Positions 1 through 9,539 of a stretch of 64,000 nt of DNA are shown here, in pieces. Both the position numbers and the translations under genes were made by a program. The stretch spans positions 248,001 to 312,000 of the forward strand of contig JAGVSM010001206.1 of assembly GCA_022494885.1 (NCBI GenBank), read 5' to 3'. Position 1 is the stretch's first letter. Every line of letters begins with the position of its first letter. This DNA is from Micrasema longulum (Eukaryota > Arthropoda > Insecta > Trichoptera > Brachycentridae). The notes beneath the pieces were generated by a model. The model was not told the DNA's origin. It searched no databases and saw only the letters and a program-made list of their open reading frames with translations.

Positions 1-194
1 ACCTAAGTAAATTTGAGTGAAATGTCATTATGATAACCTTTATTTGTATGCAACGATGCTTAGAGTATTGCGTTAGTACTCCAGTTGCAGCGTTTTAACA
101 ATTTAAAACAATGTACTCGCATCAAACGCACTATAAGAGTGACCTTAAAATACAGCTGTGAAAAGCCACCTATCAAACAAATACCGTACGTCAA

Positions 195-265
195 TCCTCC
201 CAGAAACAAACTCGGTCCTCCAGTCATGGTTGGCTAACCACTACACCACGAACCCGACAAATCTC
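195..265 (-). mobile_element. tRNA-like SINE head, degenerate
   Basis: Read on the reverse strand, this stretch has an A-box-like TGGTGTAGTGGTTAGCC and a decayed B-box region about 35 bases later. It resembles the head of a tRNA-derived SINE but has no matching acceptor stem. It is not one of the better preserved families in the window. A chance resemblance cannot be excluded. Confidence 0.4.
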
Positions 266-449
266 CACTTGGTTTCCATGTTCGGGATTTTTACCTGACA
301 GAAGGCGTCAGGTTGAAGGCACTAACTAACTTAAGTGCTCAGGTTTTATTTCACACACAGATCACTATTATTTATTTCTCCCGGAGACGGGAAATCAAAT
401 AGATAAAATAATGAAAAAATACAAAGAAAAGAAAATCATATATTGAACT

Positions 450-600
450 TGGTTGTGGTCGCATGGGAGTGCTGTGTACTTACAGATCAAAGGTCCGAAG
501 TTAAAATCCCACTCTACCACAACTCGATTAACATTTTTCCAGCACAACTTATTTACGACTATAAGGAAATAGTCTGAAATTTAAGTATTTTACTTAACTT
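450..600 (+). mobile_element. SINE family A copy
   Basis: The tRNA-like head runs from GGTTGTGG to CCACAACT, and these ends would pair as an acceptor stem. The B-box (GGTTCGAA in better copies) is mutated here. A diverged A-family body follows, with a T/A-rich end. No internal protein coding is present. Family A would be transcribed by RNA polymerase III and moved by a LINE reverse transcriptase, as known for tRNA-derived SINEs. Confidence 0.7.
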
Positions 601-1128
601 GTTTATTTATTTATTATTTCACGTTTTACATAAAAGTTTTAAAAAAAAATAAGAATACCTCACTGGGCACAACTCGTGTCGAGGCATTCATTTACATGAT
701 TTAATATATTATACTTATAGTGTCTAAAAAATATATTTAAAATACATATAAAATATTACATATTCTCATTTAAATTTACACAGACATATATACATATATA
801 ATAGTAAGAGAAAAAAATATATATAAAGAAAGAAAAAGAAAACAACATTATTTAATAGTACAGCTCACACATTTAACTACTGTGCAGACATTAGGTCAAG
901 TAACAAGCTACTGTCAGCTCCCGGTGGCCCAACATCCGCACAAATGCCAAATATACGAGTATATGACATATATTCATAGAGACACTGTGTGGACACAAAT
1001 ACAAAATACGAAAATAAAAAATCTTTAGTTGGGTGACCATCTTAAGACAGTTCTCGGTTCGATTAATCAAATGCTTCTTTTATTTAAAAACATATATTTA
1101 TATGTTGTGTCGATTCATATACTTAGGT
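601..1128. other. AT-rich stretch, nothing recognised
   Basis: AT-rich sequence with TATA/ACATA runs near 780-830. A short GC-richer patch lies near 915-945. No gene or repeat is identified. Confidence 0.5.
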
Positions 1129-1270
1129 TTCATCATCATCAAAATCATTCCCTTTCCTCCCCTAATGGTGCATAGGGCACTGCATAGGTACACCAATCGC
1201 ATTGTATCTTGGCCATTTTTGCTACATGAAGGTAAGATTATCAGTCTTACGAGTCAAGCACCGAGGTCGA
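1129..1270 (-). mobile_element. SINE family B, 3' part
   Basis: On the reverse strand this matches the 3' body of the fuller copy at 20313-20560: a GCAGTGCCCTATGC-like segment, then a (GATGAT)n tail, seen here as CATCATCATC at the left end. The tRNA head is missing or unrecognisable. A forward open frame of 86 codons across it (1033-1293) is a chance frame over repeat sequence. Confidence 0.75.
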
Positions 1271-1404
1271 CGTTTAGGTTACGGTTAGGTTAGGTTAAAG
1301 TAACGACTTATGTTGACATGTAGGTAAATATCAAAACCTATCTCTACTGATTTTAAAAAAAGGATTATCTCTAGGGTAACCCTCTCCGAGGACACATAAT
1401 TTGA

Positions 1405-1605
1405 ATCGGGTTGTGGTCCCGTGACTAGTGTTGCGGACTCACGGATCAGATGTCCAAGGTTCGAACACCCTCTACCACAACTTGGTTTCCATTTTCTAAT
1501 AGTGGGTTATTTACATCTCGTTGAAAATGGCCACCAAAATTGAAATATTTGAGTAAATTATAAGAACGCTAATTTGTCTTTTTAAAATAAATAAATAATA
1601 GTAAT
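1405..1605 (+). mobile_element. SINE family A, nearly full length
   Basis: One of the best family A copies. The tRNA-like head starts GTTGTGGTCCCGTGACTAGT and contains the B-box GGTTCGAACACC. It closes with CCACAAC, complementary to GTTGTGG. The body has TTTCTAATAGTGGGTTATTT, then TCGTTGAAAATGGCCACC, and the element ends in an A-rich AAATAAATAAAT tail. This copy and 44620-44790 are good templates for a family consensus. Confidence 0.85.
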
Positions 1606-2499
1606 AAAGTTAACTTTTTTATTTTATTTTTTAATTTTATTGCATAAATAAGTATTAAATATTTATACCCGTGAATTTGTAAAAAAATATTGAATTAGGA
1701 AATGAATACGGAGCATCTTCTGGTTATATTTTTTCTTATTTTTAACATATGCGAATAATATAAATAGTAATCCGAAAGAAATCTGAAATTTTCTCCATAT
1801 TATAGATTTTCGTGTAACAATGGCAGTTTTTATTTAATTGAGTCGAAAAAAGTTGTACCAGGCGAAAATAAAATAAAATTTAGAATAATTACTATTTACA
1901 AATGAAACATTTTATTAGTTTTTTAACAGCATAACTTGAATTTATATTGATATTTTGCCAACCTTTGACAAAATTCAAACTTTTGTAGGTGTTCAAATTA
2001 AATACGATATTTTTCCTTGACAACCTAGTTATTTATTACTTGGTACAGGTGGGGTTGTTCCTGTCCTTGGTGAAACGGGGGTGGATTTTCAAATTAAGTT
2101 AATAAAATTAAAAGACACTCCTAACTTTACAAAAATATTTTTTAACTTTTACATTTTTAAGTAAGTATAGTAAATTTATGTATTAGTGTATTGTGTATTT
2201 GACCAGTCGCCTCATTGTAGAAAGTACACTTATTAAGACTATTATAGTATTCAATTAATCACTGAAAAGTCAAAATGTTTAAACTCTTTATCTCAAGAAT
2301 CATCAAAATCCTAATGCGTTTATTTTGAAAAAACATTAGTTACAGCTCTTCAATGTTAATTAGAAAACTAAAAAAATATTTGCATTTTTGTGTATGTAAC
2401 AAATTACAATATTACCTAAATACATAACGTGCACATTTATTATCAAATATTTTTTAATTGTAATCTGTCATCGTTAGTGTAAGCTACTAATTTTGGTTT
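1606..2499. other. AT-rich stretch, nothing recognised
   Basis: Low-complexity AT-rich sequence with no credible open frame, tRNA head or known repeat. Confidence 0.5.
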
Positions 2500-2660
2500 T
2501 ATGTTTTTGTTCAACTACTGTGAATATGCATACTGGAATGTGCATGCTAGTGTAATTGCTGTCCTGACAAAGAGAAGAGTATGTCTCGAAACCGGTAAAC
2601 CGAGGAAAGTTGGTCAATGGTTGTGTATATTTATTTACTTACATTTACTTGAGTATTTGA
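2500..2660 (+). mobile_element. Penelope-type repeat, hammerhead-like core
   Basis: The core at 2561-2595 reads CCTGACAAAGAGA, then a short loop, then a degenerate partner strand and TCTCGAAACCGG. The CTGA..., stem, GAAAC order is that of a hammerhead ribozyme core. Penelope-like elements are known to carry such motifs in their terminal repeats. The flanks (TGCATGCTAGTGTAATT before, GGTCAATGGTTG after) recur at 11420-11510 and 34590-34690, so this is a dispersed family. The stem has mutations here, so activity is unlikely. Confidence 0.6.
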
Positions 2661-2789
2661 CCATAAGGTAATGATTTTAAAAATTCAAATATTTTTTTCT
2701 TAAAGGACCCCTTTTTCAACTTTCTCATTTATTTTATTTCTATTTTGAAAATATTAACTTCAATTGAATGAACCGTCAGGAGGTGTTAG

Positions 2790-2990
2790 GAATATATGTA
2801 TCTCGTAAGGAATTTATATATGGACTAAGGTTCTAAGGTAGATATGGAGCCTCGCTACCAGTGAAATGGGAATGCACGGCGGTGGTAATATTCAATGAGA
2901 CGTCGGCGTCGCGACGCCTTCTACGGGCGTCTTGTCCCGTGTGCGACCGGATGTGCTACTGTACACGGATCTCTACTCTTTTTATTGATG
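2790..2990. other. GC-rich unique patch, possible exon or regulatory block
   Basis: A sharp GC-rich island in AT-rich surroundings, with several CpGs (GACGTCGGCGTCGCGACGCC). It contains about 49 forward sense codons before a stop. On the reverse strand about 40 codons begin HIRSHTGQDARRRRRDAD, where H-x-R-S-H-T-G resembles the end and linker of a C2H2 zinc finger. No convincing splice sites or second finger are seen. It may be a conserved noncoding block, a decayed exon or chance. Confidence 0.3.
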
Positions 2991-3215
2991 AATAATTATT
3001 ATTAACGTATTTTTATTTTTTATTTTAAAAAAATAGAATAAGGTTAAAATCAATTTCAATATACATTTAATAAATATTTTTTATTAGAATGGTGTAAATT
3101 AAAAAAAAGAGACTAGCTGTCGTGTTTGAGAAGGGACTTGCATTGAATCATAATATTATTGTTATTATTATATTAACATTATTCATATTCATAACATTAA
3201 CTCTGAAGTTAAACA

Positions 3216-3330
3216 TTTTAACTTATGTTAGTCAAAATTAGTGGATAACCACGTACTGGCTTATAAACGTCTGCCGGTTTCAAGACGTACCCGTTTCTTC
3301 GTCAAGACTTTCGTTCTATGAAAGGTAAAA
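3216..3330 (-). mobile_element. Penelope-type repeat, hammerhead-like core
   Basis: On the reverse strand the core at 3273-3307 matches the 2561-2595 module: CTTGACGAAGAAACGGGTACGTCTTGAAACCGG-like order with a short stem. It lies inverted about 700 bases from the forward module at 2.5 kb, with mostly AT-rich sequence and the GC-rich patch between. The pair may be the two ends of one decayed insertion, but no coding remnant is visible inside. Confidence 0.5.
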
Positions 3331-3644
3331 CTTTTACATATTAATTTAATTAGAATTAGAATTAAAACTAAATAACATAAAATAATGTCTATAATATTGA
3401 AAAATAGTTCAAAGTCATACTTTTAAAAAATAACTAAATAAAATTTTAAAATAGTCAACTTTTTGACATTAAAATCAATAATCAAGCTTTTCGAGCCTTT
3501 AAACCCTTTTCCTTTTCTAATCCCCACCGACCTTTCAACAACCACTGAGTTCTGATTAGATATAAAAAGTGCGAATGTTGATACAGTGGTTGTCGCATCC
3601 CTTAAACTGAGCTTATTAAGAGCTATTTTCGTAAATACTATGTA
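3331..3644. other. AT-rich stretch, nothing recognised
   Basis: AT-rich sequence without a recognisable element. Confidence 0.5.
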
Positions 3645-3775
3645 TACTGCGGGACCGTGGCTAGCGTTCTTGACTCACGGATCCCATGTCTGAGGTTCGA
3701 ATTCGAACCACCCTGCCACAACTTTGTTCAACAGTAGGCCTTACTTATAAATTGGGTATAAAATTAAGCTGGAGA
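3645..3775 (+). mobile_element. SINE family A copy, diverged
   Basis: The head contains GGGACCGTGGCTAGCG, GACTCACGGATC, and B-box GGTTCGAATTCGAACC with a small duplication. CCACAACTT closes the head. The body is short and diverged. Confidence 0.7.
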
Positions 3776-4454
3776 ATAGTAGTAGAATAATGATGGTACA
3801 ACAAAAAGTGTTAATTATAAACCTCGCATGGAGTAAAACTCAGTTTAAATCTGGGATAGCGACTGTAGAAACTTATACCTGCACATTATGTGGTATAACG
3901 CTGGAATAAGCACGCGATCTGTCAAAAGTCATATTTTTCGGTAATCAAAATGGATGGTTTATCTGTTTTTTTTTTCAATTTTAAACAATTTCGAAGTCTT
4001 GCGATTTTCTTAATGCGATTCACGTGATTTTTAATTATTTGTTCAAATAATTTCTAAAATGTTATATGTTTGTATGTGTTTTAACTAATTGTGATAAAAA
4101 AAGAAACAATAATAAACTATAGACTTCGTTTTTAACTTTTCCTCTTGTTCCTTCTTTTGATTTATTTTTCTAATGGTTTTTTTTATGTTCTAGATTACAC
4201 TGACAGTAGTTTCGATATCTGTAGTCTGTGGTCTCGATTTGACTTTGACGTTTATTTGTGTTGTTATAAAAGATACTGCGCACGCGCACGTATTAGTGTT
4301 GACTGTTTAAAAAAGTTAAGCATGAAATAACCTTCTAGGTTAAAATATTTTTATAAGTAAGCATTTTTTATGTCGGTTATAAATAGTGGAACCGGGTAAA
4401 GTTATTTCTTAATATAAACCTGGTATAAGGAAATCTAATAGGCAAGGCCCAGTT
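3776..4454. other. AT-rich stretch, nothing recognised
   Basis: Apart from a few GC-richer bases (ACTGCGCACGCGCACG near 4275), no structure is seen. A 61-codon open frame at 4145-4330 has no recognisable domain and is judged a chance frame. Confidence 0.45.
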
Positions 4455-4530
4455 TGTTAGAAAATGGCCACTAAAATTGAAAAAAATTTGATTACTAATT
4501 AGAAATCAAACATTTATCTTTAAAAAAGAA
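4455..4530 (+). mobile_element. SINE family A tail fragment
   Basis: GTTAGAAAATGGCCACTAAAATTG followed by an A-rich run matches the 3' body of the family A copy at 1405-1605. The tRNA head is absent. Confidence 0.5.
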
Positions 4531-5299
4531 TACATTTATTTGATATTGTCCTTTTAGACTTAGTCCACGGAGCAATTCGAGGATCCCAGAACCTCTTATT
4601 GAAACTGCAGGTAACAAGATGTCTGCGCTGCATAAATGTGCAATGAAGATTGAAATAAAGCCTTAATAAGTTTTAATGCATTTGGTAATATTCAATTTAT
4701 ATGCATGGTAGGTATTTCTTTTAATGTTAACTCAAACAGTGCCATTGAAATTCATCAGGAATGTATAATAAATTCTAGTTTTGTGGTTTTCGAAAAATAA
4801 ACGGTAGATAAGTATTAATCTAAGGTGCTAAATATATCGTTTAAAAAATATCGAACTTAATGCAAATGTTTGAATCTTAAATATTTTTAATTTTAATTTT
4901 ATTTTTATTTGTTTGGCAATTACGCATTTCACATAAACAAATTGTTAGCATTACCTTATAAGTACATAAAAAAAGGTTATTTAATAAAATATTTTTTTAA
5001 AACCGTTTTTAAACGAATGCATTCAACTTGCAAGATAATTTAAAAGAGCCAATCTTAATTTGCCTAAATCAATAGTTTTAAATCTGCCATAACGAATATC
5101 TCTAAATTTTTTTTAATTAACCGCTTTCAATTACTATTTTACTTATTTTTACCAAGTTTTATTTTCATTGATTTATTATTAATTTTTGTTTAAAAGCATC
5201 TCATAGTCTAAATGTCTTTTAATGTTTGAATAAAACAAATTAGAACTTTTAAATTCTCATTATTTACCCTAATATTTTAATTTTCAGATCATGTCCTAA
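4531..5299. other. AT-rich stretch, nothing recognised
   Basis: A GC-richer segment near 4560-4660 (CCACGGAGCAATTCGAGGAT) is not matched elsewhere in the window. The rest is AT-rich and unremarkable. Confidence 0.4.
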
Positions 5300-5400
5300 A
5301 AATTGTAAATAACTTATGAAATAACGTGAAAAATGGGAATCGAGTTGTGGTAGAGTGAAATTTAAACCACGAACCATAAGTCCCGAACAGCACATTAATA
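5300..5400 (-). mobile_element. SINE family A copy, partial
   Basis: Reverse-strand head: GGTTCGTGGTTTAAATTTCA in place of the B-box, and CTACCACAACTCGATTCCC at the body junction. The 5' end of the head is degraded. Confidence 0.65.
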
Positions 5401-6160
5401 AAATTGATCTCCATCAAATCTCAACGAATTGCTTTTTAAACAGGTGGATGATTTATTTTAGAAAATACGAACGAACAAATATGTAGGTAATGTTCCAATA
5501 GAAAATTACAAACTTCAAACTTTTAACCGTTTAGTAATTGTAAGGATAACTAAAAATAGTTTTTATGTGTAAAAAACAATATTTTCTTAAATGTTAGTAG
5601 GTGTCGAACATTAAAATTTAATCTTTCAAAAAAGACACATACTTTTCCTTAATCACTCGACAGTTTCCAGACCTTTCTTCTGTAAAGGAAATTAAAGACA
5701 TCGGTATTATTTTTATAAATACAAATATACCTATATAAGTATTTTTTTATTTTTTTATTTTTTTATTTTCTTTTATTCAGGAAACATACAGTACAATTAC
5801 AAAGTTTAATATTTTACACAATTGGACTTAATTCTAATGGACCAGTGAAGTTTCCATATTAAAAAGCAATTAAATCTAATGTTAATTATGAAAGTATAAA
5901 AAAGAGAAGAAAAAAGAAAACATAAATGAAAGTTGTTTAAAAATTTAAATTTAAGTGAAAAAAATATATTTTAAGGTTTGTAGTTTGTAGTGAGTATTTA
6001 CAAATGGAAATAATATTAAAAATGAAGAAAACTTGTAAGAGTAATTAAGAATTAAGAATGGAAATAAAGAATGAAAAACATGCTCAGATGTAAAAATAAA
6101 ATAAAATGTATATGAGACACTTTCTTTTAGTAATCATATTGATTATATGAAATATCAAAA
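5401..6160. other. AT-rich stretch with T-rich run
   Basis: Contains an (ATTTTTTT)n run near 5738-5775. No gene or transposon is recognised. Confidence 0.5.
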
Positions 6161-6161
6161 A

Positions 6162-6196
6162 AGGGTATGCAAATGCTTGGATTTGCATACCCTTTA
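6162..6196. repeat. Perfect short hairpin with paired octamers
   Basis: AAAGGGTATGCAAAT and its exact inverted partner ATTTGCATACCCTTT flank a six-base loop. Each arm carries ATGCAAAT, the octamer bound by POU-domain factors. The arm is too short for a microRNA precursor. It may be a small cruciform, the relic of a tiny inverted-repeat element, or a paired binding site. Confidence 0.55.
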
Positions 6197-6529
6197 TATA
6201 AATTTAAAAAAAAAAAATTAAATGTTTCATAAAACAAAGTAATGTTATACGTACCTTTAAATAAAATTTAAAAAATCTAGTGTTATCATTTGTTTTTAAA
6301 GATAATTTTTCGTTTTCCATTGTATTTTTATATTTGTCAATTATCTATGAGTCTGAATATGTAAAAGCCCTTTGGGCGTTGATAAATAATTAACTAATTA
6401 TAATCATTATATCGCGATCATATTCCTTATTAAAATTGACTAAAATGTAAAATAAACCTTTTTCGTAATATCTAATTCATCCGAATACATCACAATATTA
6501 ATTATTCTGATGTACGAAATTAAACAATG

Positions 6530-6790
6530 CCCTTTCGAGGGTAGCTCTAACCTCGTTAATACGAAGTAAGGGGACAAAGCACCTTTCACGGCACTTCATA
6601 CAAAAGGAAAACCTCGGCTATTTGGGGTGAAGTGTAAAATACAAAAGTCTAAGAGTTGCGAAAGGACGAAGGACCACCGTGCGACGGGGGAAGCACACAT
6701 TGAAATTGGTCATTAGAGGCCGCAATTAGACCCTGACCAACGCCAACGCGGGCCTATTGTGCGGATCTAGGGTACTTCTTGTGGTCCGAG
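6530..6790. promoter_or_regulatory. GC-richer unique block, candidate conserved noncoding element
   Basis: About 260 bases of balanced composition in AT-rich DNA, with few runs and no repeat family match in the window. It includes TTAGAGGCCGCAATTAGACC and CCAACGCCAACGCGGGCC. ATTAG cores typical of homeodomain sites occur, and no long open frame spans it. The retained complexity suggests selective constraint, but only comparison with related genomes could show it. Confidence 0.35.
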
Positions 6791-6963
6791 CGGATAGTTT
6801 ATACATACATAATACATAATGAGATATTAAAACCAAAGAGAGCTAATTCACAATTTAATTACTTTTTTTATCTCAATAAATTTAGCAAATTACAAATTCA
6901 TTCATTATTATTTTATAAAAAAATACATTTAACGCAATAGATGGAGAATACTTGAGAGAAAAA

Positions 6964-7067
6964 ATACGGAAGTCTAGGCACTAACAGGGCTTATGAACTG
7001 ATTTATGTGGCCCCCGTTTGCATCCATATTTCATAAATTCTTAAATCTGTTGATTTTTGTGAAGTTA
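6964..7067 (-). repeat. Unidentified dispersed repeat M, copy 1
   Basis: The reverse strand shares AACTTCACAAAAATCAACAG and CATAAGCCCTGTTAGTGCCT with the copies near 47.6 kb and 59.0 kb. The family has a coding-like core (see 58963-59240). This copy is diverged and has a deletion. Confidence 0.55.
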
Positions 7068-7069
7068 AA

Positions 7070-7225
7070 GGTTAAACCGCACACCGGGGCGCGTTGCGGC
7101 AACCCGAAATGTTATTTTCACAAAATTTTTTTTTTTTTGGATGAAGCGAATTATGCTAGAGCTGCGCTACACTAGGCGGCGCAGTGTGGTGCTGTGCGCC
7201 GCGGCAGAGTTGCCTCCGGTGGAAT
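7070..7225. promoter_or_regulatory. GC-rich CpG patch beside palindrome
   Basis: Two GC-rich blocks (CACACCGGGGCGCGTTGCGG and GGCGGCGCAGTGTGGTGCTG) surround a T-run. Neither matches any repeat here nor carries a long open frame. They continue the GC-richer zone begun at 6530 and may be one regulatory region interrupted by repeats. This is inference from composition only. Confidence 0.3.
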
Positions 7226-7227
7226 AT

Positions 7228-8175
7228 TCAATAATAAAAAAAACATAAATTAGATAATAACAATGTTTTTTAAAAGTATTTTTGTTAAAAAATATACTTT
7301 TACTTTTAGACTGGAAGTTTACGGCATTTTAAATTTAGACTAAACGTAGGTAACTGGGATCTCAATAAAGACTAAGTATCGAACCAAAATTTGTTGCAAT
7401 AATTTAAAGATAATAAATTGAAAATGAAAGTGGCCTAAGCAAAATTTTATTTTTTTTGTTTTTGAAAAGAAATATAAGCACTTCAAATAACATACATTTT
7501 TGTGACATTTTTCTTTATTTCTACGTAAAATTATACCTTAGGTAATAATTTTTTTAAAAAAATATTGAAATATTTTAGTTACAATCTTTTTTTAGAGAAT
7601 TGTATTTTTTTTTTTTTTAAATAAGAATATAATTCTGGTCGTAATATTTAATTTATAACATCTTATTAACGTTTTTATTATCTTCATACTTGCCCTTACC
7701 GAAAACGGTTAGGACAGGTCTGAAGGTTATAAAAACGCAAATAAGATGTTGTCATAAATTAAATATTACAACCAGAATTATCGTCTAAAAAAAAAAGTAA
7801 ACAATTCTATAAAAAAATGTTTCAAGTAGAATATTGCAATATTTTTTTTTTCAAGTATCACCGAAGGCATAATTCACAGAAATGTTTGTGATTTAAAATG
7901 CTATTATTTCTTTTCAAAAACAAAAAAAAATAGTTTTGCTTCGGCCACTTTCATTCAATTTATTATCTTGAAATTATTATAACAAATTTTGGTTCGACAC
8001 TTCTTGGTCTTTATTGAGATCCCAGATACTTAAGTCAATTTTGAATGCCGTAATCTGCCGGTCTAAAAGTTATTATATTTTAGTTACATAATTTTTTAAA
8101 GTATATTTTTTAACATAAATACCTTAAAAAAGTATTGTTATTATTATTATTTTTATTTTTTTTATAATTGCGTGA
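7228..8175. repeat. Long imperfect palindrome, foldback element
   Basis: The left arm (7228-7700) and right arm (7707-8175) are inverted copies along their whole length, centred on ACCGAAAACGGT. Matching landmarks include GGGATCTCAATAAAGAC, TCGAACCAAAATTTGTT, GAAAGTGGCC and TTTGTTTTTGAAAAGAAATA on the left, with their complements on the right at mirrored distances. The spacer is about six bases. The arms differ by scattered substitutions and small indels, so this is an old duplication and not an assembly mirror artefact. No coding capacity is seen. A transcript through it would fold into a hairpin of several hundred pairs. Confidence 0.85.
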
Positions 8176-8749
8176 TTAAAAAAATCATTCCCTTTGAAAT
8201 GGCAAAATCGTATGGTTTCCAAATTTTGCGTGCGTTTTACCAGACTTTAGCCTTAACGTTTATTTCAATTCTCTCCTAAATGTTTTATCCAGTTTTTTTG
8301 CGTTATCCTGGACCGTCTAAAATAATTCATAGAACTTTTCTCCCGACATCCTGAAGTACATATGTAATTATTAAATCTTTCGGGATCTATTTTAAGATGT
8401 AGTTTTGTCTGTACCCAGGTGGATGAAGATTACAGTTCTGTATCCGGAGTAGAATCAGAACGTTCTATTTATTTATTTTGTTTATTTGTATTTATTAGTT
8501 AAGTTTGTAAATTTCCAAGGATATTTAAATTTACTAAATTGAATAATATTATAAAATAAATACTACTGTGGTAAAAAAGCAAAGTAAATTTTTTAAATAA
8601 AAATACTCTTCGGTTCGAGCAAATCTGTTTTTTAGGTTAGTACTAATGTCATTGACATTTGCGTCAAATTTTATGTCAATATCTGCATTTGTCCAAAAGT
8701 TACGCGCGTGTTTTGGGAATAACTAAAAGTTCATTTAGCGATTTTTACA
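8176..8749. other. AT-rich stretch, nothing recognised
   Basis: No element is identified. The sequence just before 8750 may be the mariner 5' untranslated region, but no terminal inverted repeat is found. Confidence 0.4.
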
Positions 8750-9125
8750 ATGGCCGATTTTATTGAGAAGAAAATTCATTAAATTTTGTTTGCCGAATAA
8801 AATGTCTGCTACAAAAACGTTAAAAATGTATCAGAATGCCTTTGGTGAACCGGTTATGTCAAAAAAAAAATTTACAAGGGGTATAAATAATTCAAAGAAA
8901 GCAGAGAAAGCGTTGAAGACAAAAATCGCCCTGAACGACAATTAACTGATGAACAACACGTCAAGGGAATCAAAGATTTGGTTCTCGAAAATCGTTGATT
9001 GACAATTGCTGATACCGTTAACATTTCATTTGAATCAGTCCAGACCACCCTTAAAGATGTTTTGTTTCTAAACATAGTGAAAATTCGTTTGGTGTCAAAA
9101 AGAATAAATATTTTTAAAAAACAGC
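8750..9125 (+). pseudogene. mariner transposase relic, N-terminal part
   Basis: Tc1/mariner transposases bind the terminal repeats and cut and paste the element. An ATG at 8750 begins MADFIEKK, a typical mariner start. The coding frame then shifts to KFCLPNKMSATKTLKMYQNA and FGEPVMSKKK, matching the first helix-turn-helix. An A-run at 8861-8870 marks a second shift, back to the original frame. It goes on with FKESRESVEDKNRPERQL, DLVLENR, a stop, then LTIADTVNISFESVQTTL (second helix-turn-helix). Similarity ends at about residue 125 of the roughly 345 usual. The whole catalytic DDD domain is missing. Two frameshifts, internal stops and truncation make it dead. Clade is not assignable. Confidence 0.85.
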
Positions 9126-9334
9126 TTTGCGTTGTATTCATTAAATAAAACAATAATACGTATTTTTTTAAATCATAAATAAACTAAATATCTTCATTAT
9201 GCTATGAAAAGAGAAGGGAGGTAAACGTGTAAAAGCATTGAAATACCAAATGCAGCATAACTAGATTATTTTTTTACATGATCAATACTACGGGTAATAA
9301 ATACTGTAAAACTGGAGTGAATTATCATTTTTAA

Positions 9335-9435
9335 AACAAATGTTTCACGCCCGCCCTGCCAGAAATAGAACTCGTGACCTCAAAGATAGTAATTAAATGT
9401 GGCAACCAGCACATTAGGTAGACTTGCCCCCACTC
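9335..9435 (-). mobile_element. tRNA-headed SINE fragment, family B-like
   Basis: The reverse strand has a B-box-like GAGTTCTATTTCTGG and a TGTGCTGGTTGCCAC-like A-box zone, like the inverted copy at 53305-53525. It is strongly diverged. Confidence 0.4.
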
Positions 9436-9539
9436 GATTTCTTTTTTTTTTTTGATTTTTACCTAAGAGTAGCCATCGATTGAATCTAAAACACTTGTCC
9501 TTCTATTTCGATTTTAATTTGTCTTTTCAATTAAATTAA

